NCBI RefSeq assembly: GCF_040706615.1
Contig: NZ_JAPDRF010000005.1
Location: 496,001-560,000 of the forward strand
Reading direction: 5' to 3'
From: Lentisalinibacter sediminis
Lineage (GTDB): Bacteria > Pseudomonadota > Gammaproteobacteria > Steroidobacterales > Woeseiaceae
Length of the DNA: 64,000 nt
In this document: piece after piece, positions 42,610 through 52,441 of the stretch
Layout: every line of letters starts with the position of its first letter
How positions within the stretch are numbered: the stretch's first letter is position 1
The notes under the pieces: generated by a model
The model's database searches: none
Told to the model about the DNA's origin: nothing
The model's input: only the letters and a program-made list of their open reading frames with translations
Made by a program: the position numbers and the translations under genes

Positions 42610-44257
42610 CTTGATTGGAATTGGAGACCTTCTCTCCCAAAATTTCCTGATCGTTCCGCGCAATCAGCGCTCATACGCCTGGAATAGCAGCCATGTTCTG
42701 GACTTCTTTCAAGACATTACTGGTGCGTACGAGAGAGGAGAGCCAGAGTACTTTCTTGGAACTGTGGTGATGAGCGAGGCGAAGAGTAGCTTTGAGGTGG
42801 TTGACGGTCAGCAGCGACTCGCAACAGCGACGGTCTGGCTGGCTGCAATACGCGATTACGTCGCGGCCACCGACGCCGAGCTCGCACAAGACCTAGAAAA
42901 CGAGTATCTACTGAAAAGAGACCTGCGAACGCGCGAAGTTCTGCCAAAGCTGCGATTAAACAGCAAGGACCACGATTTCTTCTTAAAGATCGTGCTAAAC
43001 CGTCCCGATAGCCCGGAGAGGCATGTAAGTCCTACCCGTGATTCACACGATCGCATTTTGGGCGCTCGCGATGTCGCCAGGAAACACGTCCAAAATGTCG
43101 CCGAGAATACAGCGGACCCCATTCAGTCATTGATTGATCGTCTGGACTATCTGGCGAAAAGTGCGCGAGTGATCTACGTTCGGGTTCCCAATCACTCCAA
43201 CGCATATGTGATTTTCGAAACACTGAACGACCGCGGCTTAGAGCTATCCACTGCGGATCTTTTGAAGAACTACCTTTTCGGACTTTCAGACGACCGCCTA
43301 GAGGAAGTCGAGGGGTACTGGAATGAGATGCTGGGCGTCCTTGATCTCGTTGGAAAGGAGCAGCTCACCCTGACCTATCTGCGTCACCTTTGGAGCTCAA
43401 TTTACGGTCCGACCCGGGACAAGCAGCTTTATGAGGCGATCCGGAAGAAGATCAACAACAAACAGCGAGCGATCGATTTTGCTGCACATTTAGCATCAAG
43501 CGCGAAGTTGTATGCCGGCCTAGTAAGTCCAAGTCACCAAGTCTGGAATCAATTCGGCGACACGGCCCGCCAATTCGCGGAGACCCTCACATACTTGCGA
43601 CTGGAACAGTTTCGACCCTTACTGCTCGCAGTACTAGAGAAATTCAAGAAATCAGAAGTAGCCAAAGTCTTGAGGCTCCTTGTTTCATGCTCCGTTAGAT
43701 TCTTGATCGTCGGCGGTCTCGGAGGAGGCACTATGGAGAGAGTCTACTGTGAGGCTGCTATCAAGGTCCGCGAGGGCGACATAAAGACCGCAAAGCAACT
43801 TCGGGCTGAACTCAGCAAGAACGTCCCGAGGGATAGCGAGTTCGAGAGTGCCTTCAAGGCCGCACGAGTATCACAGGCGTTTCTAGCTAGGTACTACCTA
43901 GCCGCTATAGAGCGGCATTTGAAAGGAAAGGAGCAGCCCGAGTATGTTCCGAATCCGAATGCGGACGAACTCAACCTGGAACATGTACTTCCGCAGAATC
44001 CGTCTGCGGATTGGGGAGACATCGACGAAGAGGAGGCGCACGCGCTGTACAAAAGAGTCGGAAACCTCACCCTCCTAGCGCAAAAAGTAAACACAGAGAG
44101 CGCCAACGCCGGTTTTGAAGGAAAGAAGCCGAATCTATTGAAATCTGAGCTGAAACTGAACAGCTATTTCCAGAAAGTGAAGAAGTGGGACGCTTCCGAG
44201 ATTGAAGAGCGCCAAGGGGAGTTGGCGAGTCTGGCTCCAAAGGTCTGGCCCCTATAG
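42569..44257 (+). CDS. GmrSD-like DUF262/DUF1524 type IV restriction enzyme
   Basis: 562 residues. The N-terminal DUF262 (ParB/sulfiredoxin-like NTPase) has VPRNQRSYAW and VDGQQRLATA. The C-terminal DUF1524 HNH-type nuclease has LEHVLPQNP and the GNLTLL motif. GmrSD cuts phage DNA carrying sugar-modified hydroxymethylcytosine, and many relatives restrict modified DNA. GGAG lies about 8 bases before the ATG. It sits between an integrase remnant and a tRNA 3' end, as island cargo would. Confidence 0.88.
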   Translation: MASRAPSISHLSIDLIGIGDLLSQNFLIVPRNQRSYAWNSSHVLDFFQDITGAYERGEPEYFLGTVVMSEAKSSFEVVDGQQRLATATVWLAAIRDYVAATDAELAQDLENEYLLKRDLRTREVLPKLRLNSKDHDFFLKIVLNRPDSPERHVSPTRDSHDRILGARDVARKHVQNVAENTADPIQSLIDRLDYLAKSARVIYVRVPNHSNAYVIFETLNDRGLELSTADLLKNYLFGLSDDRLEEVEGYWNEMLGVLDLVGKEQLTLTYLRHLWSSIYGPTRDKQLYEAIRKKINNKQRAIDFAAHLASSAKLYAGLVSPSHQVWNQFGDTARQFAETLTYLRLEQFRPLLLAVLEKFKKSEVAKVLRLLVSCSVRFLIVGGLGGGTMERVYCEAAIKVREGDIKTAKQLRAELSKNVPRDSEFESAFKAARVSQAFLARYYLAAIERHLKGKEQPEYVPNPNADELNLEHVLPQNPSADWGDIDEEEAHALYKRVGNLTLLAQKVNTESANAGFEGKKPNLLKSELKLNSYFQKVKKWDASEIEERQGELASLAPKVWPL

Positions 44258-44703
44258 GCTTGGCGCACCGTACTAACAAAAAAAGCGCATTATCCGTTGA
44301 TTTCGCAGTAAGTTCTGTGGGTTCGATTCCCGCCCTCCGCTCCAATTTCCGCTTAGGACTTTCGCTTACGGTGAACGGGAAATCCGTCAAGTCCAGCCCC
44401 CGCAAGGGCTTGAGGCAGCGTTACCGCGCTCTCGTTGGTAACACTAGCTTGCCAATCGGCCAACTTAGCATTCCGCCGTCGTTTTCGCTGACGACGATAG
44501 CCGTTTTGTATGCGCGTTAGCGCGAGTCGGACATCTTGTCTCCGGAGGTCAGAGGCACATATGTTCGCCATCCGTTTCAACTTTCTCTGGCTCGGGTAGA
44601 TTCCTTGACTTGCAATACAGGGAAATCCGACATCACGCATGGCTCGAATTACGGGGATGCAGTCAAACCTCACAAGATTTGAACTCAGTGGCGTTAACGA
44701 AAG
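44258..44703. other. 446-bp gap with a tRNA/tmRNA 3' fragment
   Basis: Apart from the fragment at 44,317-44,344 I see no gene. A CTAGCTTGCC motif at 44,446 resembles the hairpin of the accessory repeat, but the second arm is altered. Confidence 0.6.
44317..44344 (+). repeat. Isolated tRNA-like 3' end, candidate attachment-site remnant
   Basis: T stem and loop GTGGG-TTCGATT-CCCGC, acceptor strand CCTCCGC, discriminator T and CCA. No 5' half precedes it, so it is not a gene. It could come from a tRNA beginning GCGGAGG or from a tmRNA. No second copy was found in the window. Confidence 0.7.
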
Positions 44704-46929
44704 TCAACGTAAACGTCCTTCAGAATCTACCTTTATGACCAAAGCCTCCATGTCATTTGAGAGCGGCTCGTCTTCAAAAGTCCCTGTACCAGCAAAACCA
44801 GCCAGATAAATATCATCATTGTCGGACACGGCAACTCCAAATATTTCGTCGTCTCCGGCCGAGCCGAATTGCGATGCGGCAATTAACGCGCCGTCCGTCT
44901 CAGCGACGATTACGACGGCGGCATCTCTACCGCCGCGATTCGACTGACCAGAGAGCTCTCCCAGGGTGTAACCGCTGACAACTACGTCACCGCTCGTCAA
45001 CAAGCCGATATCGTTTGCAAGGTCTGTTTCGGGAGTGCCAACCTGCGATATCCACGAAATGTCTCCCCTTAACGTCAATTTGGCGATGACTATATCGGCT
45101 GCACCGTAATGCTCTGTACCGACCGTCCCTGTTGCATGCCCCGCTGCAAACAGGTGGCCATCAGCCGAAGCCTGCAAATTCCATAGATACGCCACGCGGT
45201 TCTCGACAGGGTCTTCTCCAATTAAGTCGCGATACTGCTTTATCCACAGTTGTGCGCCGTCTCGATCATACTTGGCGATAAAGGTATCGGCTTCCTCTGC
45301 GAGGCCCCCGCCATCTGCGTCCCCACGCGTATATCCTGCAACGTAAACATTGCCCGAGACATCAGTCGCCACACCAACTGCTTGGTCAATCTCGCTACTG
45401 CCGAACTGCCTGGACCAAACTTTTTCGCCATTGGAGTCATACTTGACGATTACGGCATCGTCTTGTCCAAGCGGCGAATTTCCATCGAAGCTGACAGAAC
45501 TATATCCAACCGCGTAGACATTGTCCTGGTTGTCGATCGCGACGGCTCGGGTTCTTCCGCCTGCTGTGACTGTACGCTCCCAGACAACTACGCCGTTTGG
45601 GTCATGTTTCCTGACGTAATGGCCGGATTCATATCCAACAGTGAGTATGAAGCCCTGACTGTCCAGTTCCATGTCGAAAAGAATGTCCTGATTGGAGTCT
45701 TTCTGAACGCCCCAAAGGACATTGGAAGCCCTAGAGATCTTGCTTATGAAGCCCTCTAGGTTGTCAGTCGTATTTGATCTGTACAAAGAGCCATAGGTGC
45801 GGCCGGCGACGAAAAGCGCGCCGTCTGAACTGACATCGACTGCATAGACCTCTTCAACAGACGGGGTCCCTAGCAGCAACGAACGACGCCAATCCTCCAA
45901 TATGAGAACTGTTTCGGAGGAAACCGGATCGATCTCTGCAAAATCGGCTGAATCTAGTGTAATGCCTATCGATTCCTGGTATTCGTTCAAAGCATCCGCG
46001 AAAACATCGATTTGTATCCCCGCATCGGTGGTGCCAGCGGGAATCACTCCCGAAAAGGAGTTAGTTGAGTAATCTCCGTCAATATCTCCATTGGGCGTTG
46101 CAGCAACGATAAACGATGTATCTACGCCACTTGGACTCGATAAAGAAAATACGATTTCCGCAGTACTTCCTTCATTACCGATAACAGTTGCCTCTTTAGC
46201 TTGGATAAGCGGCATCGCGTCGTTGTCGAGGATAGTGATGGGCGTTGGCTGATCGGTGGCGGCAGAAACGTAAGGATCGGCGGTATCGAGTTCGATAATG
46301 AGCTCCTCGGTGAGCTCAAATAAAGGGTCATCGATGATGGCGATATCAATTACTGCTGCCGTCTCACCTGCACCGAATATGAGATTGCCTGCTGCACCAA
46401 CGAAATCAGAGTCTAGGACGGCGGTAGCGCTGCGAAGGGTATAGCTCACTGAGACGGCGATATCCGTCGGTTGAGCGACATTTATGGATATCTGCCCACT
46501 ACCAGCACCTTCGGCAAGTTCGGTTCTCTCAGCTACGAAAGTATTTTCCGTGACAGACAACTCGAAGGCGAGCGTGTCATTCGAAACGCCGTCGGAAACT
46601 GTGATAGCAATGTCAGGATACTGACCGATATCGGCGAGGGTTGGTAGGCCAGATACCTCTCCGGTCACGCGGTCAATCGCAAGCCATTCCGGGTTCCCAT
46701 TTATCGTCCACGTGAGAGTGTCGCCATCAGGATCAGCAGCAGAAACTGAGGATGAGTAACGGGCCCCACTGGCCACTTCCTCGACCATAATTCCTGAGAT
46801 CGTTGGCGGGCTGTTTGGGGGCGTCGAGGTGGAATTCCCACTACTGCCACCACCGCCGCCGCAGCCAACCAAGACAAGCGTGACCGCGGACCAAATCGCC
46901 GTTTTTTCGCGTGACATCCCACTCACCAC
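44704..46929 (-). CDS. Large secreted lipoprotein with Ig-like, Calx-beta and SBBP beta-propeller repeats
   Basis: 741 residues. A lipobox (LVLVGC) is followed by a Gly/Ser/Thr/Pro linker, a cadherin-like putative Ig domain (PTISGI...DPDGDTLTWTI...GEVSGLPTLADIG...ITVSDG), two Calx-beta domains and an SBBP-type propeller with repeated FVAGRTYG, YAVGYSS, YVAGYTRG and YLAGFAG blades. Likely a cell-surface binding or matrix protein; ligand unknown. I chose GTG 46,929 because GGAGG lies 8 bases upstream; ATG 46,917 is the alternative. Confidence 0.8.
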   Translation of the reverse strand: MVSGMSREKTAIWSAVTLVLVGCGGGGGSSGNSTSTPPNSPPTISGIMVEEVASGARYSSSVSAADPDGDTLTWTINGNPEWLAIDRVTGEVSGLPTLADIGQYPDIAITVSDGVSNDTLAFELSVTENTFVAERTELAEGAGSGQISINVAQPTDIAVSVSYTLRSATAVLDSDFVGAAGNLIFGAGETAAVIDIAIIDDPLFELTEELIIELDTADPYVSAATDQPTPITILDNDAMPLIQAKEATVIGNEGSTAEIVFSLSSPSGVDTSFIVAATPNGDIDGDYSTNSFSGVIPAGTTDAGIQIDVFADALNEYQESIGITLDSADFAEIDPVSSETVLILEDWRRSLLLGTPSVEEVYAVDVSSDGALFVAGRTYGSLYRSNTTDNLEGFISKISRASNVLWGVQKDSNQDILFDMELDSQGFILTVGYESGHYVRKHDPNGVVVWERTVTAGGRTRAVAIDNQDNVYAVGYSSVSFDGNSPLGQDDAVIVKYDSNGEKVWSRQFGSSEIDQAVGVATDVSGNVYVAGYTRGDADGGGLAEEADTFIAKYDRDGAQLWIKQYRDLIGEDPVENRVAYLWNLQASADGHLFAAGHATGTVGTEHYGAADIVIAKLTLRGDISWISQVGTPETDLANDIGLLTSGDVVVSGYTLGELSGQSNRGGRDAAVVIVAETDGALIAASQFGSAGDDEIFGVAVSDNDDIYLAGFAGTGTFEDEPLSNDMEALVIKVDSEGRLR

Positions 46930-47209
46930 CGCATCCTCCGTGAACCAGTGGAGTCTGAAGGATAGGATGACGTATAACTGCGGACTATTTCACAATAATC
47001 CGGCGCGATGACGGTACCCCGTGAAGTAAGCCACGTTTGATATGGGAGACTGAGCAGAAAACTACAGCTTCTACCTGTCGCTTATAAAGGGAGCCAATCC
47101 GGGCCGCAGATCGGGTGTGTCTCAAGCGCGTGGAGTTCGTCGGAGTTGCAGACCGCTCGGCCGAGCGCTGCGATCGGGAGCATAATGGAATAAGGAGGCT
47201 ACTGGACCG

Positions 47210-48082
47210 ATGACCCCACGAAATCGCATCTTGCAGGAACAACGTGAATGGGCACAAAACCGTGGCCTCGACGCAGATGCACGTGGCTATCTCGCGGAAG
47301 TTGAATTGAATCTCTTTAAACCGATGACGGAAGCAACACGCTCTGCGTTCGGCCGAGGGAGTGGCTCCGAGCTTCTAGACACGTCCCGGCGCCCGGCGAA
47401 GATGAAGGCGTTGCATTCATCCTCTGCTCTTGCGGTGAACTTCTTCGATGCATGGGCTTGCCGAGATGGGTCTCCGCTTCAAAACGCCCTAGATTTAGAG
47501 CAGGAGATTTCGGAGATATCGTTCGAGGCGCAATTTGCGACGGGTCTAAGGGGGAACCCTCCCAACCTTGATGTAGCTCTTTCTTTGGCGAATGGGTTCA
47601 GCATAGGCATTGAAAGCACGTTCACCGAGTGGTTGACACCGAAGCCAGGTGACAAGAGTCCGTTTAAGGAAAAGTATTTTCCTGGCGGGTCCGGACTATG
47701 GGAGATGCGAGGCCTTTCGGCTTCGGAGAGTCTCGCGCGCATGATCCGAGATCGAAGCGTGGTCTTTCGGTATCTTGATGCGCCTCAGTTGCTAAAGCAT
47801 GCTCTCGGGTTGGCGACTTCATGCGGCGGGCACTTTTCTCTTTTCTATGTCTTCCTGGATTATCCGTGTGACCAATCGGAGCTTCACCGGGAGGAGATGA
47901 CGCGCTTTGACGAGATTGTTGGGGCTGAGCTTGGGTTTCGAGCGCTCACCTATCAGTTTCTGCTATCGAAGCTCGCGAAGCAGTCAGGAATCGATTCGGG
48001 CTATGTGGATTATCTACGCGACAGGTATTGCAGAGCAGCTACGTGCATGGAGCGTGAGCTTCGGGGTCGTGGGATCTCCTAA
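47210..48082 (+). CDS. Putative restriction endonuclease, PGN_0703-like
   Basis: 290 residues. The segment KALHSSSALAVNFFDAW followed by NLDVALSLANGFSIGIESTFTEWL and later motifs (GHFSLFYVFLDYP, VGAELGFRALTYQFLL) recalls the PGN_0703 family of predicted PD-(D/E)xK restriction nucleases. The D...E-S arrangement would be a variant catalytic core. No methyltransferase is adjacent, so it might be a modification-dependent or solitary nuclease. AAGGAGG lies 12 bases before the ATG. Assignment by pattern only. Confidence 0.45.
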   Translation: MTPRNRILQEQREWAQNRGLDADARGYLAEVELNLFKPMTEATRSAFGRGSGSELLDTSRRPAKMKALHSSSALAVNFFDAWACRDGSPLQNALDLEQEISEISFEAQFATGLRGNPPNLDVALSLANGFSIGIESTFTEWLTPKPGDKSPFKEKYFPGGSGLWEMRGLSASESLARMIRDRSVVFRYLDAPQLLKHALGLATSCGGHFSLFYVFLDYPCDQSELHREEMTRFDEIVGAELGFRALTYQFLLSKLAKQSGIDSGYVDYLRDRYCRAATCMERELRGRGIS

Positions 48083-48210
48083 GCAGTCAATCTTTTGGCT
48101 CACTAGAATGCTTATCCCAGTGGCAGCGGACGCATATTCCAGTTAGGCGGGAGAGCCACACCAAGGGTGGCTGCTGCGGTGAGGTTACGGTAAATCAACG
48201 ATGACAAGAG

Positions 48211-49239
48211 TCAAAATTGATTATTCAACTCGGAGATTCGGTTCTGGCGCTCCAAAGCCTTGAGGCTCAGCAGTGAAAAGAAGGCACGGGCTCCTTTCTG
48301 GAGTGTCCTATCGGCGGCGGAATCCGATTTTTCGTTGAGCGTGTACCAGTACTCTAAGGCGAATCGGCTCTTGGTCTTCTGCTTATTTGGAAGCTGAACT
48401 AGACCAAAGTCACCTTCCCGGCTGACCAGCTTCCCGACTCCCAGTTTTGGATTCCAAATTTGGTCTCCTTCTCTTGCAGATTGGGCTCGCTCAAAACCTT
48501 TCGCGGAAACCGGTCTAGTTAGGTCCTTCTGTGATGCTTCGACGGCGAGCCGGATGGCAGTCTCGAGGTTTGTCGTCCTTGTGGCAACCGTACCTTTCCC
48601 GGCGCCACCGTGGGCCGTCTTTGCGTAGTTCGAGACAATGGTCTTTGCAGCCTCAATGTCGATTTTCTGTGCGTGTCTCTTGCAGACGCTATCGTATTCA
48701 TTGAGCGTTATCAGCTTGGGGAGCTTGAGATTGATGCGGACAAAAGCAAAGGGTGAGAAAAGGGCGTCCGACAACAGTTTTCGGTGCCTGTCGTGATACC
48801 GAATTAGCTTCGTAAGGCTGCTTGCGGACGACGCTTTCCCAAGAAATTGGAGTAAAGCGACGTCGGGCGCCATTGACTCAGGAGCATTGTCGATCAGCCA
48901 GGCCAACCAACTCTTGGGATCGGCTTGAGTGGTGTATATCTTCTGCAGCCTCGCAGTGACCTGGCGCTTCGGAATCGGGTTTCTGCATCTACTGTCGAAA
49001 TAGCCTGTCAGTAGTGACTCTAGGCACTTCCCTCCAACGACAATTCGCCCACCGGTCGACTCAAATTTGACCAAAGCCCCCTGCTTAAACGTTGTACCGC
49101 AGAGTTCGCAACTCTGTCGGGCATTGTTGCTTTCGATTCTTACACTCTTGAGCACAATTAGAGAGCGACCAGCCTTCCTGAGGCTTCTGGTTCCCGCCAG
49201 TGCTTGTAATGAGCGTGCTATTGACTCGCGTTTACTCAT
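48211..49239 (-). CDS. Unknown protein with a zinc-ribbon-like segment and an SH3-like tail
   Basis: 342 residues, not recognised. CELCGTTF near residue 40 and GGKCLES near 68 form a possible metal site. The C-terminal part WNPKLGVGKLVSREGDFGLVQLPNKQK with nearby RFALEYW resembles a small beta-barrel of the CarD/Tudor kind. The rest is helical and Lys/Arg-rich, which suggests nucleic acid binding. It converges on the possible nuclease gene (128 bp between stops). Confidence 0.5.
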   Translation of the reverse strand: MSKRESIARSLQALAGTRSLRKAGRSLIVLKSVRIESNNARQSCELCGTTFKQGALVKFESTGGRIVVGGKCLESLLTGYFDSRCRNPIPKRQVTARLQKIYTTQADPKSWLAWLIDNAPESMAPDVALLQFLGKASSASSLTKLIRYHDRHRKLLSDALFSPFAFVRINLKLPKLITLNEYDSVCKRHAQKIDIEAAKTIVSNYAKTAHGGAGKGTVATRTTNLETAIRLAVEASQKDLTRPVSAKGFERAQSAREGDQIWNPKLGVGKLVSREGDFGLVQLPNKQKTKSRFALEYWYTLNEKSDSAADRTLQKGARAFFSLLSLKALERQNRISELNNQF

Positions 49240-49555
49240 TCGGATGTGTCAGCTAAAGTTCTTTCGGGCTTATCAAGGACCAACGCGAACACGACGTTCT
49301 GGCCGCAGGCCGGGCCATTTTCCCAAAATAATCCCTCAAGCTACTGTGAGATACTTCTTGGACCAATTGCATAGGCTTCGTCGGCAAGAATATCGGATAC
49401 CAAGCCAAATGAGACTTCGCGTCTTCCCGCTCAATCCTAGAGGAGCCCGGAATTGCCAGAAGGCTCCGTTGACTGACCACTGCGTGGATAGTCTATAGCA
49501 CCTCATTTGGGCGCCAAACGAGGCCGCCTCCGCCTGAGCTCTTAGTATCCGCAGT
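49240..49555. other. 316-bp gap, nothing recognised
   Basis: Several short open stretches on both strands, none with a ribosome site or protein-like composition. Confidence 0.5.
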
Positions 49556-49750
49556 TTACGAAGAAGCATCAAAAAAACGGCGTCTCGTATCGGAAGCCCT
49601 TATCGATTGTTTCAATTCTCGCGCCGCTCCATCAAACTCTCGCACGATACCGCTTGCGCCAGTACGGAATAACGGCTCAGCTTCCTCGACATCGGAAGGG
49701 CATATGAGCGCAAGGACAACGATCGTACCCTTAGGCTTCGCTTTTCGCAT
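49556..49750 (-). CDS. Small unknown protein
   Basis: About 64 residues from the ATG at 49,750 (MRKAKPKGTIVVLALICPSD), with a central hydrophobic strand and a charged helical end. It follows the zinc-ribbon gene by 22 bp and could be its operon partner. Might instead be a fragment of a larger gene. Confidence 0.35.
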   Translation of the reverse strand: MRKAKPKGTIVVLALICPSDVEEAEPLFRTGASGIVREFDGAARELKQSIRASDTRRRFFDASS

Positions 49751-49772
49751 GTTCAGGGCGAAAAGGCGGAGT

Positions 49773-50087
49773 CTAGTCCCAGAGTATGGTCCATTCGCTA
49801 GAGCGGACGACCGTGCCTTCACACCGCGGACAAGGTTGACCAGATGACCAGAAACTCACGTCGCAGCTTCCGCATTCTCGGCAGACAGGTGCTACCGTCG
49901 TGAACTGTGAGGTGAGCGGAGGGAAAGGAGAAGCTGTCCGATCCTCAGCTGTAGTCGCATCCTGCAGCAGGTGACACTTCGCACACCAGATTGTCTGCGT
50001 CTCGACGTAGAATCCTCGATCTGGTCCCCCACTAACCTCAGCAGTCAAATTGCAGTCGCGACAACTGAACTCGTAGCGGCAACCCAT
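49773..50087 (-). CDS. Small double zinc-ribbon protein
   Basis: 104 residues with four CxxC pairs: CRDC, CAKC, CREC and CPRC, plus another Cys in SCDV. They should form two zinc ribbons. I chose the ATG at 50,087 rather than a GTG three codons upstream. Such proteins are often annotated only as hypothetical; DNA, RNA or protein binding are all possible. Confidence 0.6.
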   Translation of the reverse strand: MGCRYEFSCRDCNLTAEVSGGPDRGFYVETQTIWCAKCHLLQDATTAEDRTASPFPPLTSQFTTVAPVCRECGSCDVSFWSSGQPCPRCEGTVVRSSEWTILWD

Positions 50088-50546
50088 AGGCGGCACCGGT
50101 ATTCAAAGGCAGTCCCAGCGTTGAGGTTAACCGGAGCAATCAAGACAAAACGACTAATACCTTCACATTTCCAGAGAGCCAATTTCCTTAGTTGACTCTT
50201 CCCCCGTACTTCAAATCAGGCCTGAAGCACAGGGCCGGGGCCGTGCAGGTCACCCCGATGCCGCATGTGGCGAGCGTAAAGTCTCCCGCGAATTTTCCCT
50301 GTTATTGCTCTTTCTTTGACTACATTTCTAGCCTTAATGGTAACTGGCGGATTTGGACCACATAGTTCGACTTTGCCATGTGGCTCTCCCTTATTGAGCA
50401 GAAATGCCCATTAATGAGACTTTCCGACCTACCGATACGGGAAACTTGGACACGCAAGCGCTAGCACTGTTCGTCGCAGGATGCGGCCACGGTGATGGCC
50501 GCTGATTGCACGCAACTCATCACACCGATTAGAAGGAAGCACTTTC
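50088..50546. other. 459-bp gap, leader of the outer-membrane protein gene
   Basis: No gene seen. A GCGGCCA-CGGTGA-TGGCCGC hairpin at 50,483-50,502 lies in the probable 5' leader of the next gene, which has GAAGGAAG about 8 bases before its ATG. Confidence 0.55.
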
Positions 50547-51047
50547 ATGAAGAAACTCATTCTCGCAATCGCGTTGCTGACGGTGTCAGTTCCAGCTTCT
50601 GCCCAGTGGGTCGCTGGTGGTGGATACGTCAACCTGTCCGACGAGGAAGATGGTCTTGAGGTGGATCTCGGCGCAATCTATGGATCAATCGGCTACCTAA
50701 TCGAAGGTGAGGGGAATTTCAGCTTCCTTCCTGAACTACGTCTCGGTTTCGGCATCGCTGACGATACAGTCTTAGGTGTGGACGTCGAAGTCGACAATTT
50801 CCTGGCACTTAGTGTACGAGGGCAATACACCTTTGAGTCCGGGCTCTATTTGTTCGCGAACCCGTCCTATGCTCGCTTGGAGGTGACTGCCTCTGCTGGC
50901 GGCTTCTCTGTCTCGGAAGACGACTGGGAATTCGGCGTTGGCGGCGGTGCAGGATATAAATTCACACAGCAATTTTGGGGCGAGCTGGCCTACGAAACTT
51001 ATGATGGTACCGATGCCTGGGGCATTGGCTTCAAGTACGCTTTCTAG
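50547..51047 (+). CDS. Small outer-membrane beta-barrel protein
   Basis: 166 residues with a signal peptide (MKKLILAIALLTVSVPASAQ) and alternating amphipathic strands, ending in GIGFKYAF with the terminal Phe typical of outer-membrane barrels. It resembles OmpW/OmpA-like 8-stranded porin-like proteins (outer membrane beta-barrel superfamily). Function unknown. A long inverted repeat follows it. Confidence 0.75.
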   Translation: MKKLILAIALLTVSVPASAQWVAGGGYVNLSDEEDGLEVDLGAIYGSIGYLIEGEGNFSFLPELRLGFGIADDTVLGVDVEVDNFLALSVRGQYTFESGLYLFANPSYARLEVTASAGGFSVSEDDWEFGVGGGAGYKFTQQFWGELAYETYDGTDAWGIGFKYAF

Positions 51048-51064
51048 GACTCGTCTCGCTAATT

Positions 51065-51142
51065 GCACGGCCCGCAGCGCAGTCTTGAGATTCAGAGACC
51101 GCTACATAGCGGTCTCAAAGTTTCGCCTCCTGCGGGTCGTGC
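51065..51142. terminator. Nested inverted repeats after the barrel gene
   Basis: Outer arms GCACGGCCCGCAG and CTGCGGGTCGTGC (one mismatch) enclose a perfect 10-bp hairpin GAGACCGCTA-CA-TAGCGGTCTC. A likely terminator, though larger than usual. Confidence 0.6.
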
Positions 51143-51851
51143 GGGCGAGCTCTTGAATCGAGTCATCGTCAGGGGGCGGCTCATTCAAGAGCCCGCTTAT
51201 CTCCAAGGCCTTTAGCGCAGGTCCGAATCCAGTTCCGAAAGACCTATTCCAAGCGCGACTTTACGGAAATTGAAGACGCGACTCAGCTGACGACCGTACT
51301 CAATTGATAGTTCCGCTCGGGTGCTCGGAAGGATTTCCTAAGTCCGCCGCCCGAAACACAAATGTAAGAAAATCGCCTTGACCGGGAGGCTTGCGATTGA
51401 GCAATCTCTTGCAGGTGGATGCTTATGTGACACGGCGAAATTGAAGCTCCTGCGATGATGCTTCCCAATCCGAGAGGTAGAAAGCCGCGGAGTCGTGACT
51501 CCGCTGCGGTGAGCGGCACGGTCGCCGCGCTTGTTGCTGGGTGCCTTAAAGCAGGAATGGTCGCATGGTACTTTCGGCTGCCCTTGCCCCCCGGGCCTAG
51601 AGCGCGAACTGACACGTTTGGGCGTTCCGCAGCGACCGGCAGAGGCCGACTTCGCGCGTTCTCCGACGCAGCGCCGCCCAAGCCGACTTCCTCCAGCTGG
51701 CGCTGCTTGTTTCTTCTTTTCGGTTCCTGTGATTGCGATCACAATCCTTGCATAGCAGCTGCGAATGGCCTCCGGTTCTGTGACTAGCGTCCTGCCAATC
51801 GCTTCCGGACAAATTACGGTTCAGCTACGGATTAGTTCTTCGAGACTACGC
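51143..51851. other. 709-bp gap with possible gene debris
   Basis: No intact gene. Around 51,590-51,735 two frames together give LERELTRLGVPQRPAEADFA and then QADFLQLALLV, which faintly recalls the C-terminal DUF4129 region of transglutaminase-like membrane proteins. Too weak to call. Confidence 0.4.
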
Positions 51852-52343
51852 ATGACGATTAAATCCACGACGATATTAATGCTAGCTGTGTCTGTCGCGG
51901 CTTGCGCATCAAGCAAATCTACCGTTGTTCCGGGAGGTACGCACGATGGTACGCACATCACCAAGATCGCCGTTGTCAGCGATAGCGTGCTAGCCGACAG
52001 TGTCGGCCTGAGCCTGTCTTCGCGAGGCTTCGTTGTCTCGCCTGCCAACAGCGGAACGGACCCAATGGGTTTAGTCAGCGAGAAGCAACGCCGACCGCTC
52101 GTTGATGCCGGATTCGACGCTGTACTTATCGTCAGGTCGACAAATGATGACGAGGGAAGGCCGCAGAATGCCAATGCGCTGATATATTCGGTTGACACTG
52201 GCCAACTTGTGACCGGAGTGACATGGCAGAATGGCCATGGCTTCGGTATTCGATCATCAGTTACCAATCAGGCGATGAAAGCTAACCAGCATGAGGCCGC
52301 TCAAGAGATCGCGGATGACCTGGCGAAGGTGATCCCGCGCTAG
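51852..52343 (+). CDS. Small lipoprotein of unknown function
   Basis: 163 residues with a lipobox (MLAVSVAACAS). The mature part has alternating strands and helices (KIAVVSDSVLADSVGLSLSSRGFVV, FDAVLIVRSTND, AAQEIADDLAKVIPR), resembling small periplasmic lipoproteins that detect or assemble envelope components. Start is the ATG at 51,852. Likely co-transcribed with the next lipoprotein gene 98 bp downstream. Confidence 0.6.
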   Translation: MTIKSTTILMLAVSVAACASSKSTVVPGGTHDGTHITKIAVVSDSVLADSVGLSLSSRGFVVSPANSGTDPMGLVSEKQRRPLVDAGFDAVLIVRSTNDDEGRPQNANALIYSVDTGQLVTGVTWQNGHGFGIRSSVTNQAMKANQHEAAQEIADDLAKVIPR

Positions 52344-52441
52344 CGGCCCGCGCGCAGCCAATAGCCGTTGCTGGGTTGGCTGTTAAATCTATCTGCGGAC
52401 AGATGTCCGCAGTGAGCACCTTCTTGCTGAGGGTTGAACTG

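Noticed and set aside
51590..51735. Remnant of a TgpA-like transglutaminase (DUF4129)
   Set aside because: Similarity covers only about 40 residues across two frames and could be chance.
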